A DNA stretch of 64,000 nucleotides. Source: Spinacia oleracea. Taxonomy: Eukaryota > Streptophyta > Magnoliopsida > Caryophyllales > Amaranthaceae. Position 1 is the first letter of the stretch; each line of letters opens with the position of its first letter. The stretch lies in NCBI RefSeq assembly GCF_020520425.1, contig NC_079489.1, positions 83,334,810 to 83,398,809 on the forward strand, read 5' to 3'. Below the pieces are notes generated by a model. The model ran no database searches. It had not been told where the DNA came from and worked only from the letters and a program-made list of their open reading frames with translations. The position numbers were made by a program, and so were the translations under genes. This document shows, in pieces, positions 1-12,032 of this stretch.

Positions 1-1482
1 CACTTTCAAAAGTCGCCTAAAGAGAATTCTCCGCCTAAAATAACCAGCAAGTAATCCCAATCAATTTCTAATCATTGGCAACCATAATAAAGCATTCTAA
101 ATGCATCCTAAACATATTTAGAACTTTCCCCAATATCTAAACTTAGACATTTGATTTCCTAGCATCATTGAAATTCGTTGAAAACTTTTTGCAAACATCG
201 TACTTTAAATTTTCAGCAATATAAATTCATTTAAAAGCTTCACCGAGGTCAATCTATGTTCCTAGTATCTCAAAACGACGAATTCAATAATCCATACTCA
301 ACTTACCATGATTAATAATCATAAAAACCTTGAATTTCATACTTTAAACAATCAAAATTAATATTTCAAAGTAATTTGATAATCTGAAAATTAATAACTT
401 TATTATATAATTTGCATAATCTGAAATTTATAATTTAATCACAAAAACCATAACTTTAATTCACGAAAACGTAATTCAAATTAATAAAACCTCATTAAGC
501 CCTAACTTATTTTTAATTAACCAAAACTGAAAATAATTGGTTTATAATATCAACACCCAAATCTGGAAATCATATTCAACAACAAAATTATAAATTTAAT
601 CCAAGAACATCATTTAAATTAACAAACTATAATTAAAATAATTAGTTACTTAGGGTTTAAGAAATAACCAAGAAAGAGGAGAGGAAAAGCTGGGCGGTGC
701 ACGACGCGGTCAGCGGCGGCCGGCTGGGTTGTTGACGTGGCGGCAGCGGTGGTTGCTGTCGCGGGTGGTGCTGTGCGCAAGTCGAACAAGAGGAGGGGAG
801 TGAGGGAGGATGAACAGCAGTGAATCGAAAGAAAAGAAGGGAACGACGAGGAGATGAAGCGGTGGCTTACCGGCGAGGACAGCGACGCGGTCCGGCGGCC
901 TTGGTGGCTGTTCAAGAAGACAAAGCATTAAGGAGGAGAGGAAACGCAAGGAAGAACGAAAACAGGGGAAAAAAGGACGACGAAGGAGAAGGTCGAAGGA
1001 TACTTACCGACGGCGAGGAGACCGGCGGCTGGAGCAACGGCGTGAAGGAGGAGAGCAGCGACGAGGAGAGAGAGAGGATGAGTTCTTGAGGGTTTGAAAA
1101 CTTACGTGAATAGTGAAGGAGGGTTTTGTTTTTCTCTTCCTAGCTTTCACGTGAATTAGAAGAAAGAAGGGGAGGGTTTGAGTTTGGGTTTTAATGTTGG
1201 GCTTTTCAAGTGGGCTAGACTTAGGATTTAGCTTTAATGATTCGAGTCCAAAACTGAATAGGATCGTTTTCTAAATTCAATCAATTTTCGTAATTCAAAT
1301 TCTTTTCAACTTAAAATTCTAAAATCATTTTCGATTTCGTAAATCGTTGAAAATATTAAAATGTAATAAATAAATATACGTTAACTATATATTTATTTCC
1401 AAAATTCATAAATTCTTATTTAAATATATTAAATATACGTTAAAATATATAAATGAAATATATAAAATTACGGGGGATTACA
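1..1482 (-). repeat. Left (3') LTR, partial
   Basis: Matches 7444-8925 throughout, with no difference noticed in the lines compared and no length change. It contains a GC- and purine-rich stretch (about 660-1090) between AT-rich arms. Small open frames in that stretch occur identically in both LTRs and look like LTR sequence, not genes. The inner edge is the ATTACA at 1477-1482. Confidence 0.95.
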
Positions 1483-1500
1483 ATCTACCCCTCTTAAAAG
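1483..1500 (-). other. Polypurine tract of the gypsy-type element
   Basis: On the minus strand the bases just before the 3' LTR read as a purine run (AAGAGGGG followed by TAGAT), the usual plus-strand primer position. It directly abuts the LTR terminus TGTAATCC. Confidence 0.75.
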
Positions 1501-1797
1501 AAGTTTCGTCCCGAAACTTGACACGAAAATTCACATATTTTTCCAAACTTTTCAACTTATTCTTATTGTAGAAGTACTTTGTGCCACTCTTGTGCACTCT
1601 TTTGCCAACTAAGAGTTACTTGTAATATTCAAGAACACATTTTCTTATGCGGAGAATCTATTTCCTTTACATCAACATGTATAAGTTGCTAAAAATGAGC
1701 ATAAAATGCATAAAATACCATAAAAATAGGTAAAAAAAGCGCGAATTTCTATCGCATTCTACCCCCCTTAAAGAAAACGAGTTACGCCCTCGTAACT

Positions 1798-3553
1798 CAT
1801 CTCAGGGAATAACTTTGGATATTTCACCTTCAACGAAGTCTGTCCCCAATACAATATTTTTACGAAAATTATTCCCGCAAGTGGGGCTTTTGCACTTCTT
1901 TCCATAAAATGCTTCAAAATGTGACATCTTAATGCTCGCATGATAACTATTGTTGCACGAAAATTCAATCAAATCTATATGGTGTTCCCAACTGTCTTTT
2001 AAAGTCACTAGTACAGGCTCTCAACGTATCTTCCATGGTTTAGTTAATCCCCTCAGTCTATCCATCAGTCGCAGGGTGAAAGGCAATACTCATTTTCAAT
2101 GTTGTTCCCAAGGTTCAATTGGAACTTTTTGCAAAAATTTTTGACTTTTATGGTCGGTAAGGATCTCAAACGTTTTCATATAAAGGTAATGTCTTCAAAT
2201 CTTCACAGCGAATGCAATAACAATTAGCTCTAGGTTATGGGTAGGGTTATTTGTCTCACAAGGTTTCAACTGACGCGACAACAGGTGCGGATGTCAAACT
2301 CTCTTTTAAGATCTGGAAAGCTTCTTCACATTTCTCACTCTTGAATTTCGATTCCTTTTTCAACAAGTTGCTCATTGGTTTTTCTTTCTTCCAAAAGTCT
2401 TTCACAACCTCCTATAATGGTCATCTAGGCCTAGAAAACTTTAGATACCAGACACGTTCTTGGAATAGGTCACTCACTTACAGCTTGAGTCTTAGCAGGA
2501 TCTACAGAGACTCCTTCTGGTCAACTTTTCCTTTTTACCAAACCTCCTTATGTCTTTCACGGATGTATAACTTTTGGGCTTAACTCTTAGCTCTTTCACC
2601 AATTCATGTATTTCTTTTCATCTTTTCCAGACAACAAATAATTTCTAACGATCCTGGACCACTCAAATCTTCTCTTAAATTTATTCCCTTACGTAACATA
2701 GTTCTCAATCAATTTAGCCCTTCACTTTTCCGTCAATGTCACTTATACACATATGACTTCAAGATTTGTATACTTCATTTAATAAAACTAGATTCTTTTT
2801 AAGCGTCTCCAAAGTAATCCTCAAGATTTCATTATGCTCTTTTCATTCCTTGAATAAATCAGGATACCATCAGTAACATAATAACGAACTTAATTCGGAA
2901 TTCGTAGAAAATCTCATTCATCAAATCCATAATTAATGCAGGTGCATTGGTTAACCCAAAAGACGTTACTCTAAAACCCATAATGACAATGACGAATCCT
3001 AATGAGGTCTTAGACCCTTATCAGCTATTCCCAATTGGTGGTACTTCAAACGCAAATCAGTCTTCGAGAACACACTCGCCCAATTCAATTGATCCAATAT
3101 GTCATCTATCCTAGGCAAGGGATACTTGTTATGGATGGTGTTTAGCTCCCTGAAATCGATGCATAATTCCATACTCTTGTTTTTCTCCTTAACAAACAAC
3201 ACAGGAGCTCCCCACGGTGATGCACTAGGCCTAATATATTCCTTGACCAAACAATTCTTACAACTGTGTCCTAATTAGCTCATTTCAGGAGGTGTCATGC
3301 TATAAGGTTCCTTAGATATAGGTGTCGTTTCAGGATTTAACTCTATAATGAACTCAAAGGCTCTAGCAGGTGACATACTCGCAATTTCACTCGGAAACAC
3401 ATCAATGAATCCATTCACAAAGGTAACATCCTCGATTTTCACTCTAACTTCTTTACTAACCTCTAACACACTATCGAAAAATAGTTCACACTTCTTGTTC
3501 ACCAAGTCCTCACTTGCATTACAGAAATAACTAAAGGTTCTTGGACTTCTCAA
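1798..3553 (-). pseudogene. Decayed pol: protease/RT linker, RT, RNase H and integrase C-terminal fragments
   Basis: Read on the minus strand, 3553-3275 matches the protease-RT linker of plant gypsy pol (FIDVFPSE, then ELNPETTPISKEPY). Positions 3250-2999 match the RT palm start, with [13 protein letters not shown] and CIDFRELN. Further RT pieces follow in changing frames to about 2600. An RNase H-like piece (LTDHKS context) lies near 2200. Positions 2100-1798 match the integrase C-terminal part, with the motif HPQTDG and then HASIKMSHFEAFYGKKCKSP. Only about 60 bp separates the RNase H and integrase-tail pieces. The integrase zinc-binding and most catalytic core sequence, some 300 residues in relatives, is therefore missing. 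Multiple stops and frameshifts are present. Nothing here is translatable as an enzyme. Confidence 0.85.
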
Positions 3554-3625
3554 AACATCTATACGAGGTCAATCTTCCAATATGGTTCCTTAAATTTACT
3601 TTCTGAATTTCACAGTACGTCTATC

Positions 3626-4093
3626 TTAGCGTTGTACAAACTTAGCCAATCCCATCCTAAGGTTTATGAATTCTTGTGCCTTTTGTTTTCTCATAAAAAG
3701 AGGATAAAACTTTTTCCTTAAGACGGTAACAAATGAATCCCAATTGAATCTCTCAACAACGCTAAGTCTAACCCCATTTTCTCTCCACCACAAATCAGCT
3801 TCATCTTCCAAGTACAGTGCAACTTGACCCACTCTCATGTTCTCAAGACAGTTCACATCCCCAAACAGTTTCTCAAACTCTCTAACCCAGTTCTCTAGAA
3901 AGGTAGGATCAGCTTGCTTCTTAAAGTATGATGGCTTAACTTTGGTTAGTCTCTCAAACATGTCCCCAGTAGAATCAGGACGCTCAGTTCTCTCTTCAGC
4001 CAGTCTTCCCGCCAAAAGGCGAATAGTAGCAACTAACTCACTATTGCTTGACATTCTAGTGTGCGACCTAAAATTAATTACTCTACGATACAT
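3626..4093 (-). pseudogene. Gag fragment (retrotransposon gag domain)
   Basis: The frame carries the plant retrotransposon gag core: a Phe-Leu-x-x-Trp-Val-Arg-Glu-Phe-Glu-Lys segment, then VALYLEDEADLWW, then a tail ending near FYPLF and a QEF segment. It lacks the zinc knuckle that should follow, and the reading frame closes at 3626. Gag would package the element RNA, and here it is cut short. It lies upstream of the pol fragments in the minus-strand orientation, as expected. Confidence 0.8.
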
Positions 4094-6050
4094 AACTCAT
4101 ATGTCCCCTCTACGAAAGAATTTTAGATTTGATCATAGAGATCGCATCAACAAACACTTATTCAAGAATGTACACCAATAATAGAGCAATCATTGTCACT
4201 CATTCAAGAAAATATCCCTATCAAGGACATAAAATTTGAAAACCAATGAATGGAAGTTCAATCACAACAAATAAGTAATAATATTCCCATTCGCGTGCCC
4301 AAAATAAACTTTTGATCATTTGGATTATCAATAATCTAACTCTATTCCTCAAAAGAATGTTAATAACAATTTCTAAACCATAATAACGCACTTGTCCTCA
4401 AATTAACATAAAGGTTCTACGACACAAACATAAACTATTGTTGTTGAATAACGAAACTCTCAAACTGGAAATGAATACTTTAACTTCTATTGCTAACTCT
4501 ATAAAGGCTTATTATATCCTTGAAGAGAATAAAGAATAACTCAAACTCTTATTGCTTTAACTTTAAACCGTTGCTGATATGCCACTTATTCTTTAAAACA
4601 TAAAAGAACTAACTAACTATTACAACTTCAAATGTTTAAGGCATCTTGCCTACCTATTCTTTCCTTGGAAACTTGTGGAGTAAGATCTAGATCTTCAATA
4701 TTCGTCGAATTCTTCTTCCGAGTATGAGTCTTCTTTCATGTCTTTATCTTGATGAGACTCACTTGCCACCTCACCATCACCTTTAGGTTCCACATCCGAC
4801 TCACTAGGAATCTCAATGGTAGGCTCATGGGCCACTGGGTTAGGGTTATTTGCCTCAACCACTACATTCTCATTCTCCACGGTTACATCATTTCCCTCTA
4901 GATATTTACAACTCTAATAGGTTCTTCTATAACTGCATCCCAAGCATGACTCCATGAGTTTCTACCCTCCTTGAACCCATTTTCTACGACCTCAATAATG
5001 GTGGTCAGGATCTCTACGTCATATCTCTACCTACCATCCCTAGTCCCATACTTAATCAACTTTGGTGTTCCATCATCAGAATGCATGTCTTTAAACCTAT
5101 ATTTGAGTTCTAGGTATGGCATTTTGGTTAGGTAAACAATTAATGATAGTGGCTGCTATGATATCCTTTCTCATTAAGATAGGTTGCCCTTGAACTTTAG
5201 CATAATATTCACATCCAAACACAATTTTCTTCACGTAAATATCAGGGGTTTCTATATCAAGTTTCTCGAAGGATCCTATGTTGGTATACTTGGAAAGAAA
5301 CATTTTATTCCTGAAATAAACAATTCAAGGTCTCACTAACGATTTTCCAGCCAAATCATAAACAAAGTTCAATAATGCAATAAGTTTGGTGGAAGCAAAC
5401 AATTCTTTATGCACATTTAAATGTAACATTAAACAATTAGCATACGCACGTACATAACAATCAATTTCTTATGCTAGCATTGACTAGCTACTAATGCACA
5501 TATAATTCTATCTTATATGCCCTTCTTATACTACCCATCTCTCATAAACTAAAGCATTGAAATAGTTTAAATAACAAATTAAAAGGACGATAATATAATA
5601 AAATTATAACATAGAATAAAAATATAAAATAAATAAAGTAAAATAAATTAAGGAAATGCGTAGCGAATAAATTCGAAAATAAAGTTATTAATTCGAAGAA
5701 GATTTATATATATATATTTTTTTTTTTTAAATAACGAATTCTAACTCTTGAAACAATTTAAAAAAAAAATTGAACTTCTAAAAAAAAAATTGTACTCCTT
5801 TTTTTGAATAATAATTAATAAGAAAAAGAATAAAAATTTCGAAAGTCAATTTAATTCGAATAAATAATTTGATTTCGAACTTAAATAAGAAATATTATAT
5901 ACTTTCAAACAAGATAAAAGGAGATCTGCCCCCCCAAAAAAAAAGTACCAATTTTTGAACACTATAATACGTAGAATCTCGATTTTTAAGAAATTTATTT
6001 TAAATAACTAGATAGTTAGGCGCCTAAAAATTTATTAAAGTAAAACCTTA
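4094..6050 (-). other. 5' leader and upstream remnants of the gypsy-type element
   Basis: This stretch between the primer site and the gag core contains two short minus-strand open frames. One (4880-4695) is very acidic, with many Glu and Asp. The other (5303-5097) begins MFLSKYTNIG. I recognise neither; they may be leftovers of a longer gag N-terminus or an extra leader ORF. The part around 5560-6000 is A/T-rich, with homopolymer runs and no coding signal. Confidence 0.5.
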
Positions 6051-6062
6051 GCTCTGATACCA
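6051..6062 (-). other. Primer binding site, initiator-Met tRNA
   Basis: The minus strand reads TGGTATCAGAGC, complementary to the 3' end of plant initiator tRNA-Met. It lies three bases inside the 5' LTR boundary (6066). This fixes the element as minus strand. Confidence 0.92.
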
Positions 6063-6065
6063 CTT

Positions 6066-8925
6066 TGTAACACCCCGACAATTCTCTCTTTTCTAAAATA
6101 ACCTTTTAATATAAAACATAGAGAATTATCAAGGCATTATCGCCCGTGTGAAAACGTAACGGCTTATTCAGAATTTTGCAGCGGAAAACATAAAACTAAC
6201 TTTAGGTTTATAAATAATCGATTACAGGTTTAGTCTCAAAAATCAACCAACGAAAATAAGGAAATATAAATAGTATGACAAGTTTAAAGTCCATTTAAAC
6301 AAACCCAAGTCAACTTAGCAAATCAAAACTAAATACAAGCTCTCTATTCCCGATCCCAATGATGCAACATCTTCAAACCTGCAGATGGACAATGCTTATT
6401 GATCCTTAGAGACTGCTCACCAAAGATTGGGTCATCACAGGATCAATAAGGCATAGCCATGATCAACATGCACAAGCAAAAGCACGTAATCAGCAAAGCT
6501 GAGTACTACATACTAAATCAATAATAATCCTAACATGATTCTATTAAACGAAACACCCTAACATGATACTAATGAACACAAACAAGGGTAGACAAAACAT
6601 GATAGTTTGACGACCATACTTGACCAGACTAGACTAGGCTAGACTTTTAGCAATAATATTATTTTAGTTGAAATAGACAATGGACCGAGTTGACCATCCA
6701 GAAGTCTTCACTAAGGAAGACGAGGTACGGGCGCGACTCCGTAACCTCAGTGACCTGCGATATCGAGGAACGTTTAAATAAAAATAGGACACGGTGATCA
6801 ATCCGGTCCGAATTAAAGGCCATGGGCTACCACCATGAACCCCAACTCCTGTTTGTCCGTCACTTCAGACGTGCACAGTCTAAAGCTATTGCTATTCAGT
6901 TTCACTTTACATGATTTACAAATTGAGATCCCGTTATGACTCAACCATTACATAAGACAGACAATTCACATTTGTTCACAACTGTTTTTTTTATCTTGGA
7001 ATTAAGTAAGTGATCATAACAGCATCAATCAAGACTCATTCCAACTTAACCAACCTTTCCTTTAACCATGAGCAACCCTTTATATGGGCATAAAGTTTCA
7101 ACTTACTAAACAAGGTCCTCCGCCCTTATAAAGTAGTGAAAAGATAGAAAGGGAACAACAACCAATTGATCCAACCCAATCATATAGAATAATCTAGTGT
7201 CCCCAACCAACATGTTTGTATCAAACATCCATACTAACATGTTACAGTTCTTATAGTGCAAAATAAGTTCAATAAGTTTGTCCAACAGTATTAAACATGC
7301 ACATTCCATATAACCAAGTTTGTCTATAATATCAACATCACCAAGTTCAACAATAATATCAACATGATTTCAACAATTAGCACACATTCCAAGCACGCAG
7401 GTATGTACGTACCTTGTGTAAACAAATTGATAGGCCACTTTAACACTTTCAAAAGTCGCCTAAAGAGAATTCTCCGCCTAAAATAACCAGCAAGTAATCC
7501 CAATCAATTTCTAATCATTGGCAACCATAATAAAGCATTCTAAATGCATCCTAAACATATTTAGAACTTTCCCCAATATCTAAACTTAGACATTTGATTT
7601 CCTAGCATCATTGAAATTCGTTGAAAACTTTTTGCAAACATCGTACTTTAAATTTTCAGCAATATAAATTCATTTAAAAGCTTCACCGAGGTCAATCTAT
7701 GTTCCTAGTATCTCAAAACGACGAATTCAATAATCCATACTCAACTTACCATGATTAATAATCATAAAAACCTTGAATTTCATACTTTAAACAATCAAAA
7801 TTAATATTTCAAAGTAATTTGATAATCTGAAAATTAATAACTTTATTATATAATTTGCATAATCTGAAATTTATAATTTAATCACAAAAACCATAACTTT
7901 AATTCACGAAAACGTAATTCAAATTAATAAAACCTCATTAAGCCCTAACTTATTTTTAATTAACCAAAACTGAAAATAATTGGTTTATAATATCAACACC
8001 CAAATCTGGAAATCATATTCAACAACAAAATTATAAATTTAATCCAAGAACATCATTTAAATTAACAAACTATAATTAAAATAATTAGTTACTTAGGGTT
8101 TAAGAAATAACCAAGAAAGAGGAGAGGAAAAGCTGGGCGGTGCACGACGCGGTCAGCGGCGGCCGGCTGGGTTGTTGACGTGGCGGCAGCGGTGGTTGCT
8201 GTCGCGGGTGGTGCTGTGCGCAAGTCGAACAAGAGGAGGGGAGTGAGGGAGGATGAACAGCAGTGAATCGAAAGAAAAGAAGGGAACGACGAGGAGATGA
8301 AGCGGTGGCTTACCGGCGAGGACAGCGACGCGGTCCGGCGGCCTTGGTGGCTGTTCAAGAAGACAAAGCATTAAGGAGGAGAGGAAACGCAAGGAAGAAC
8401 GAAAACAGGGGAAAAAAGGACGACGAAGGAGAAGGTCGAAGGATACTTACCGACGGCGAGGAGACCGGCGGCTGGAGCAACGGCGTGAAGGAGGAGAGCA
8501 GCGACGAGGAGAGAGAGAGGATGAGTTCTTGAGGGTTTGAAAACTTACGTGAATAGTGAAGGAGGGTTTTGTTTTTCTCTTCCTAGCTTTCACGTGAATT
8601 AGAAGAAAGAAGGGGAGGGTTTGAGTTTGGGTTTTAATGTTGGGCTTTTCAAGTGGGCTAGACTTAGGATTTAGCTTTAATGATTCGAGTCCAAAACTGA
8701 ATAGGATCGTTTTCTAAATTCAATCAATTTTCGTAATTCAAATTCTTTTCAACTTAAAATTCTAAAATCATTTTCGATTTCGTAAATCGTTGAAAATATT
8801 AAAATGTAATAAATAAATATACGTTAACTATATATTTATTTCCAAAATTCATAAATTCTTATTTAAATATATTAAATATACGTTAAAATATATAAATGAA
8901 ATATATAAAATTACGGGGGATTACA
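6066..8925 (-). repeat. Right (5') LTR, complete, 2,860 bp
   Basis: Bounded by near-inverted termini TGTAACACCCCG and CGGGGGATTACA. The last 1,482 bases match the left LTR. It ends directly against the NAC exon (GAA codon at 8928-8926). Confidence 0.93.
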
Positions 8926-10354
8926 TTCGCTCTGTGCGACTTGTGGAGGATCAAAGAGTGGAACCCATTCTTCCTCAACGAATTGGTTTTCGTTCCACGG
9001 TCCGTTGTAGTAAAGCTTGCAGATGACATATTTGTGATGATCGTGTCCAACGTCATCACCGGTAATGGAATACTCTTTCATCCTCCATTGCGTATGTTCT
9101 TCACCCCATTTGAAATAGAAGTTTTTTACTTCTCCGACAATTGTTCCCAAATGAAACACATATTTTGTCGCTCCAGAACCTTTCCATTGACCATCCCTAG
9201 TCAATCTCTTACGTTCTTCTCCTCTTGGTACAAAAAAAAACCACAAATTGCCCCTTGAGTCCAACGGTGATAGGCTTGGCAGTTCCCACGGCTCGTAGTT
9301 GTAGAAATCCACTTGAGTAATAGCTTCCCAACCATACGGTTTTCCTGTGATCTTTCTTTTGAGGTACCACTGAACTAGTTCCTCGTCTGTTGGGTTGAAT
9401 CGAAAACCCGGTCCAAACGGCTGTACATTTGTTGTAGCATTTGTTTAACAAAAGGGTAGCAAGATGACTCACAATGGGATGCAATTAGTTGTAAAATGTG
9501 ATGCAAGCAGATTTAATGGTTGAACTATATAATGTGTATAAAATGAGATGTTTGTGAGATTACCATAGAGTGTCATGTACACATATGTTCGTTTTTTGAT
9601 ACATTTGTATTTAACATTTGTTCGTTTTTTTATTAACCAACTTATTATTATAGTTGTCACCAATTTCACATGTTGTTTTTACTTTGAAAGCAATTATAAA
9701 ATGAGGGGCAATTAATTAATTTCTGAAATGGAACACATATTATCCATTAATCTCGATTAAATCTAATTACAATTTTAGCAAATTCATATGTGAAGTAGAA
9801 CCAGTTTTGCCGAATGAAATTGTCCAGATCTGAATTAGTTGTTCATAATGTAAACATGGAATCCCAATTTTTAGTCAAACCCTAATTAGTTTTAAACATT
9901 TAATGGATGAATTATACTTTGTAGTTACCAAAATTGAACATGTGACCTCTTAATTCTTTTGGATTGTTGTAAGAAACAAGACAAAAAACACCAACATTAA
10001 CTTAGTACAACTCGAACAGCAATACGATTAGCAAAAATAAGACCACCATTTACAACACCATCACCATCGCCAACACCCACACCAACACCAACACCAACAC
10101 TAACACCCATCACAAACAACCACCAACAACACCAAGCACTTCCAATTTCGTGACCAAAACAACTTCTTTCGTGACCAACAACACCAAGCACAACCACAAT
10201 TTCGTTATCAAAAGAACTTAAAATAGGATTTAAGTACAACATAATTAGTATACAATAATCGAAACACACAAAGGAAGGGTTGGATCCATACCACGATTGG
10301 CCCCAAATTGTAATTCGCCATCTCTGGAAGCTCGGGTTGGTGTTGGTGTTCCAT
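8926..10354 (-). pseudogene. NAC-domain transcription factor gene, 3' end cut off by the LTR element
   Basis: Join of 10354-10292 (21 codons, start MEHQHQPELP) and 9420-8926 (165 codons). The intron runs from GTATGG to TGTACAG and is phase 0. The second exon carries a NAC DNA-binding domain: GPGFRFNPTDEELV near residues 24-37, KPYGWEAI, DFYNYEPWELP, a Trp-Phe-Phe-Phe-Val-Pro-Arg segment, WKGSG and KYVICKLYYN. NAC proteins bind DNA as dimers and activate through a C-terminal region. Here coding runs into the LTR after residue 186, gains four codons (CNPP) and stops, so the C-terminal region is lost or lies beyond the retrotransposon, outside the window. The DNA-binding part looks intact, so a truncated protein is possible. 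The domain is divergent: the usual GYWKATG motif is GQWKGSG. The intron holds an ACACCA-type microsatellite near 10050-10110. Confidence 0.82.
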
Positions 10355-11113
10355 GATTTCACTCAAATTTGGGCGTCTTTGGTTTGTGGAGAGAGAGAGG
10401 AAATGATGGTTTTTTTTGAGCTTTGTGAAATGAGTTTGTGAGGTGTGTGATGTAAGAATGAGTGTAGTGTGATTAAATGTAAAAGGAAAATGAACTTAGT
10501 TTTTGCATGTAAAGTAGTCTGAATTTTGAGACAGGTATGGTAGTATGGGGAAGACAAAGGTTGATGTGATTGCCTTGTTGACTTTTTTACTCCATAAATT
10601 ATAAATGTAAATTATTTATTTGTGTATATGCTTTTAAAAAAAGTTATCCGTTTTTAATTTGTCTCTCTTATTTTTAATTTTAGTCGTGTATGGAAAATTA
10701 TTCATCCATTACCAATAAAAAGTTCCAAAATACGCAAGTGTAAGAGTTAATTTTATCGACAGAAGGTACATTGTGGGTGTCATCATTACCCTTATTTCTT
10801 CCCCAAATTTGAACTGCGTGATTATTTTTAGTTATTCTTTTACGAAATTTGACATTGTGGTTACTTTAATATCAAATGATGTTGAAATTATATTTTACTG
10901 TGACCTATTTAGTTGACGTCATATTAATTTGACCCTTACATGCATGTTAATGAAACAGAAAACGTTGTTTAATAAAATATACTTTTACAAGCATATGAAT
11001 CCGCATATGGGATATGTAAGAAAAATTATTGGGTTATTGCAAAAACTAGGGTCCAAAATTTTTACTACGTGTTCATAAAACCCTTAGTCGCGGTATACTT
11101 CAAGGTCGTTGCC
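10355..11113. other. Intergenic, upstream region of the NAC gene
   Basis: A/T-rich. On the minus strand it contains the NAC promoter. The segment 10530-10585 (AGACAAAGGTTGATGTGATT, then CTTGTTGAC on the plus strand) resembles 12180-12220 upstream of the next gene. No other coding signal was seen. Confidence 0.5.
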
Positions 11114-12032
11114 CTACCAAGTATCATCCATTACTTCGTCACAATGTAATATTTTAATCATGACAAATTCTCTCCATTTTTTGCAAACTTTAGCTATTTC
11201 CATTGCCTCCGTAGACGTGAAACGTGGAAATATCAATCTCCCCATAATGTTTTCATCGAATAGTGCCCAATGTTGTTCTCGTTTCAGCTGCAATGTTATT
11301 ATTTTAATTTAAAATAAAGTTAGTAATCATCTCCTAATATCCATCAGTAAATTGCAAAACCAGAAGCTGAATAGTACAATTTAGGATAATTACTACTTTT
11401 TGGACAACTATATGACTATATACATAAATTGATCATCTCCTTTAATGTCCACTCGAACGTTTGCAGTAGATAACTCCATCTTAGTTCATGTAATTAAATA
11501 TTTAAAAATACACAAAATTATACACACAAACATGTAGAATAATTTTCCCAAATTACAACCCCTTTGTAATGAAATTTAGTTTAACGACTCCATTTTACAA
11601 TTTACCAATTACACCTACATTATTTCGATTTTGTGTAGGAAACAAAATAATTTTAAACAAGACTTGAAGTGTAAATCGTAGTATTAAACAATCACTCCCC
11701 CAATTTTTTGATTGATTATTCACAAAATTAGTAAATCAACAACAACATTAGCAATTGAGCATTCTTTTTATTTAAATTTCGCAACTAACACCACAATCCA
11801 CAACAAATTAAATTATTAATTCCAGATCTAGCTTTAACAATCAATTAACATCCAAGGGGTCATCAATAGTTACGAAATAATTTCATTTCAAATGTTAAAA
11901 TAATAGAATTAATTCCTACATAATTACTGTATAGACATGAAATAAAGAATTGAGAGGTACGCTTCTTACCAATTCCAAACCAAGTTGTGTTGGTAGCTGT
12001 TGTTCCCCATCTTGTTGTTGTTGATTTTCCAT
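11114..12032 (-). CDS. Small F-box-like protein (78 aa), two exons
   Basis: Join of 12032-11970 and 11287-11114, with a GTAAGA...TTGCAG intron of 682 bp in phase 0. Exon 1 is 21 Gln-rich codons (MENQQQQDGE). Exon 2 encodes LFDENIMGRLIF, then a VCKKWREFV segment. This matches the spacing of an F-box: a helix with Ile-x-x-Arg-Leu, then Val-Cys-Lys-x-Trp-Arg. F-box proteins normally link SCF ubiquitin ligases to targets through a C-terminal recognition domain, and this protein ends only about 16 residues after the motif. The LPxD/E start of typical F-boxes is not obvious. The frame is open with clean splice sites, so it looks maintained. It shares the 63-bp first-exon layout with the neighbouring NAC gene. 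The F-box assignment is by eye and moderate. Confidence 0.6.

Larger units (their letters stand above)
1..8925 (-). mobile_element. Ty3/gypsy-type LTR retrotransposon, non-autonomous, left end cut by window
   Basis: Two long direct repeats flank a 4.58-kb internal region. The right LTR starts with TGTAACACCCCG (6066) and ends with CGGGGGATTACA (8925). The left copy runs off the window and ends at 1482. The offset between copies is a constant 7,443 bases. A primer site next to the right LTR and a purine tract next to the left LTR place the element on the minus strand. The internal gag-pol is full of stops and frameshifts and lacks most of the integrase, so it cannot supply its own enzymes. The order of protease-like, RT, RNase H and integrase fragments fits Ty3/gypsy. 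The insertion lies inside a NAC-domain gene. The target duplication cannot be checked because the left flank is outside the window. Confidence 0.93.

Noticed and set aside
646-1089. Open frames of 79-89 codons on both strands, repeated at 8089-8532
   Set aside because: They lie in the GC-rich part of both LTRs, overlap on opposite strands and resemble no family; LTR composition explains them.
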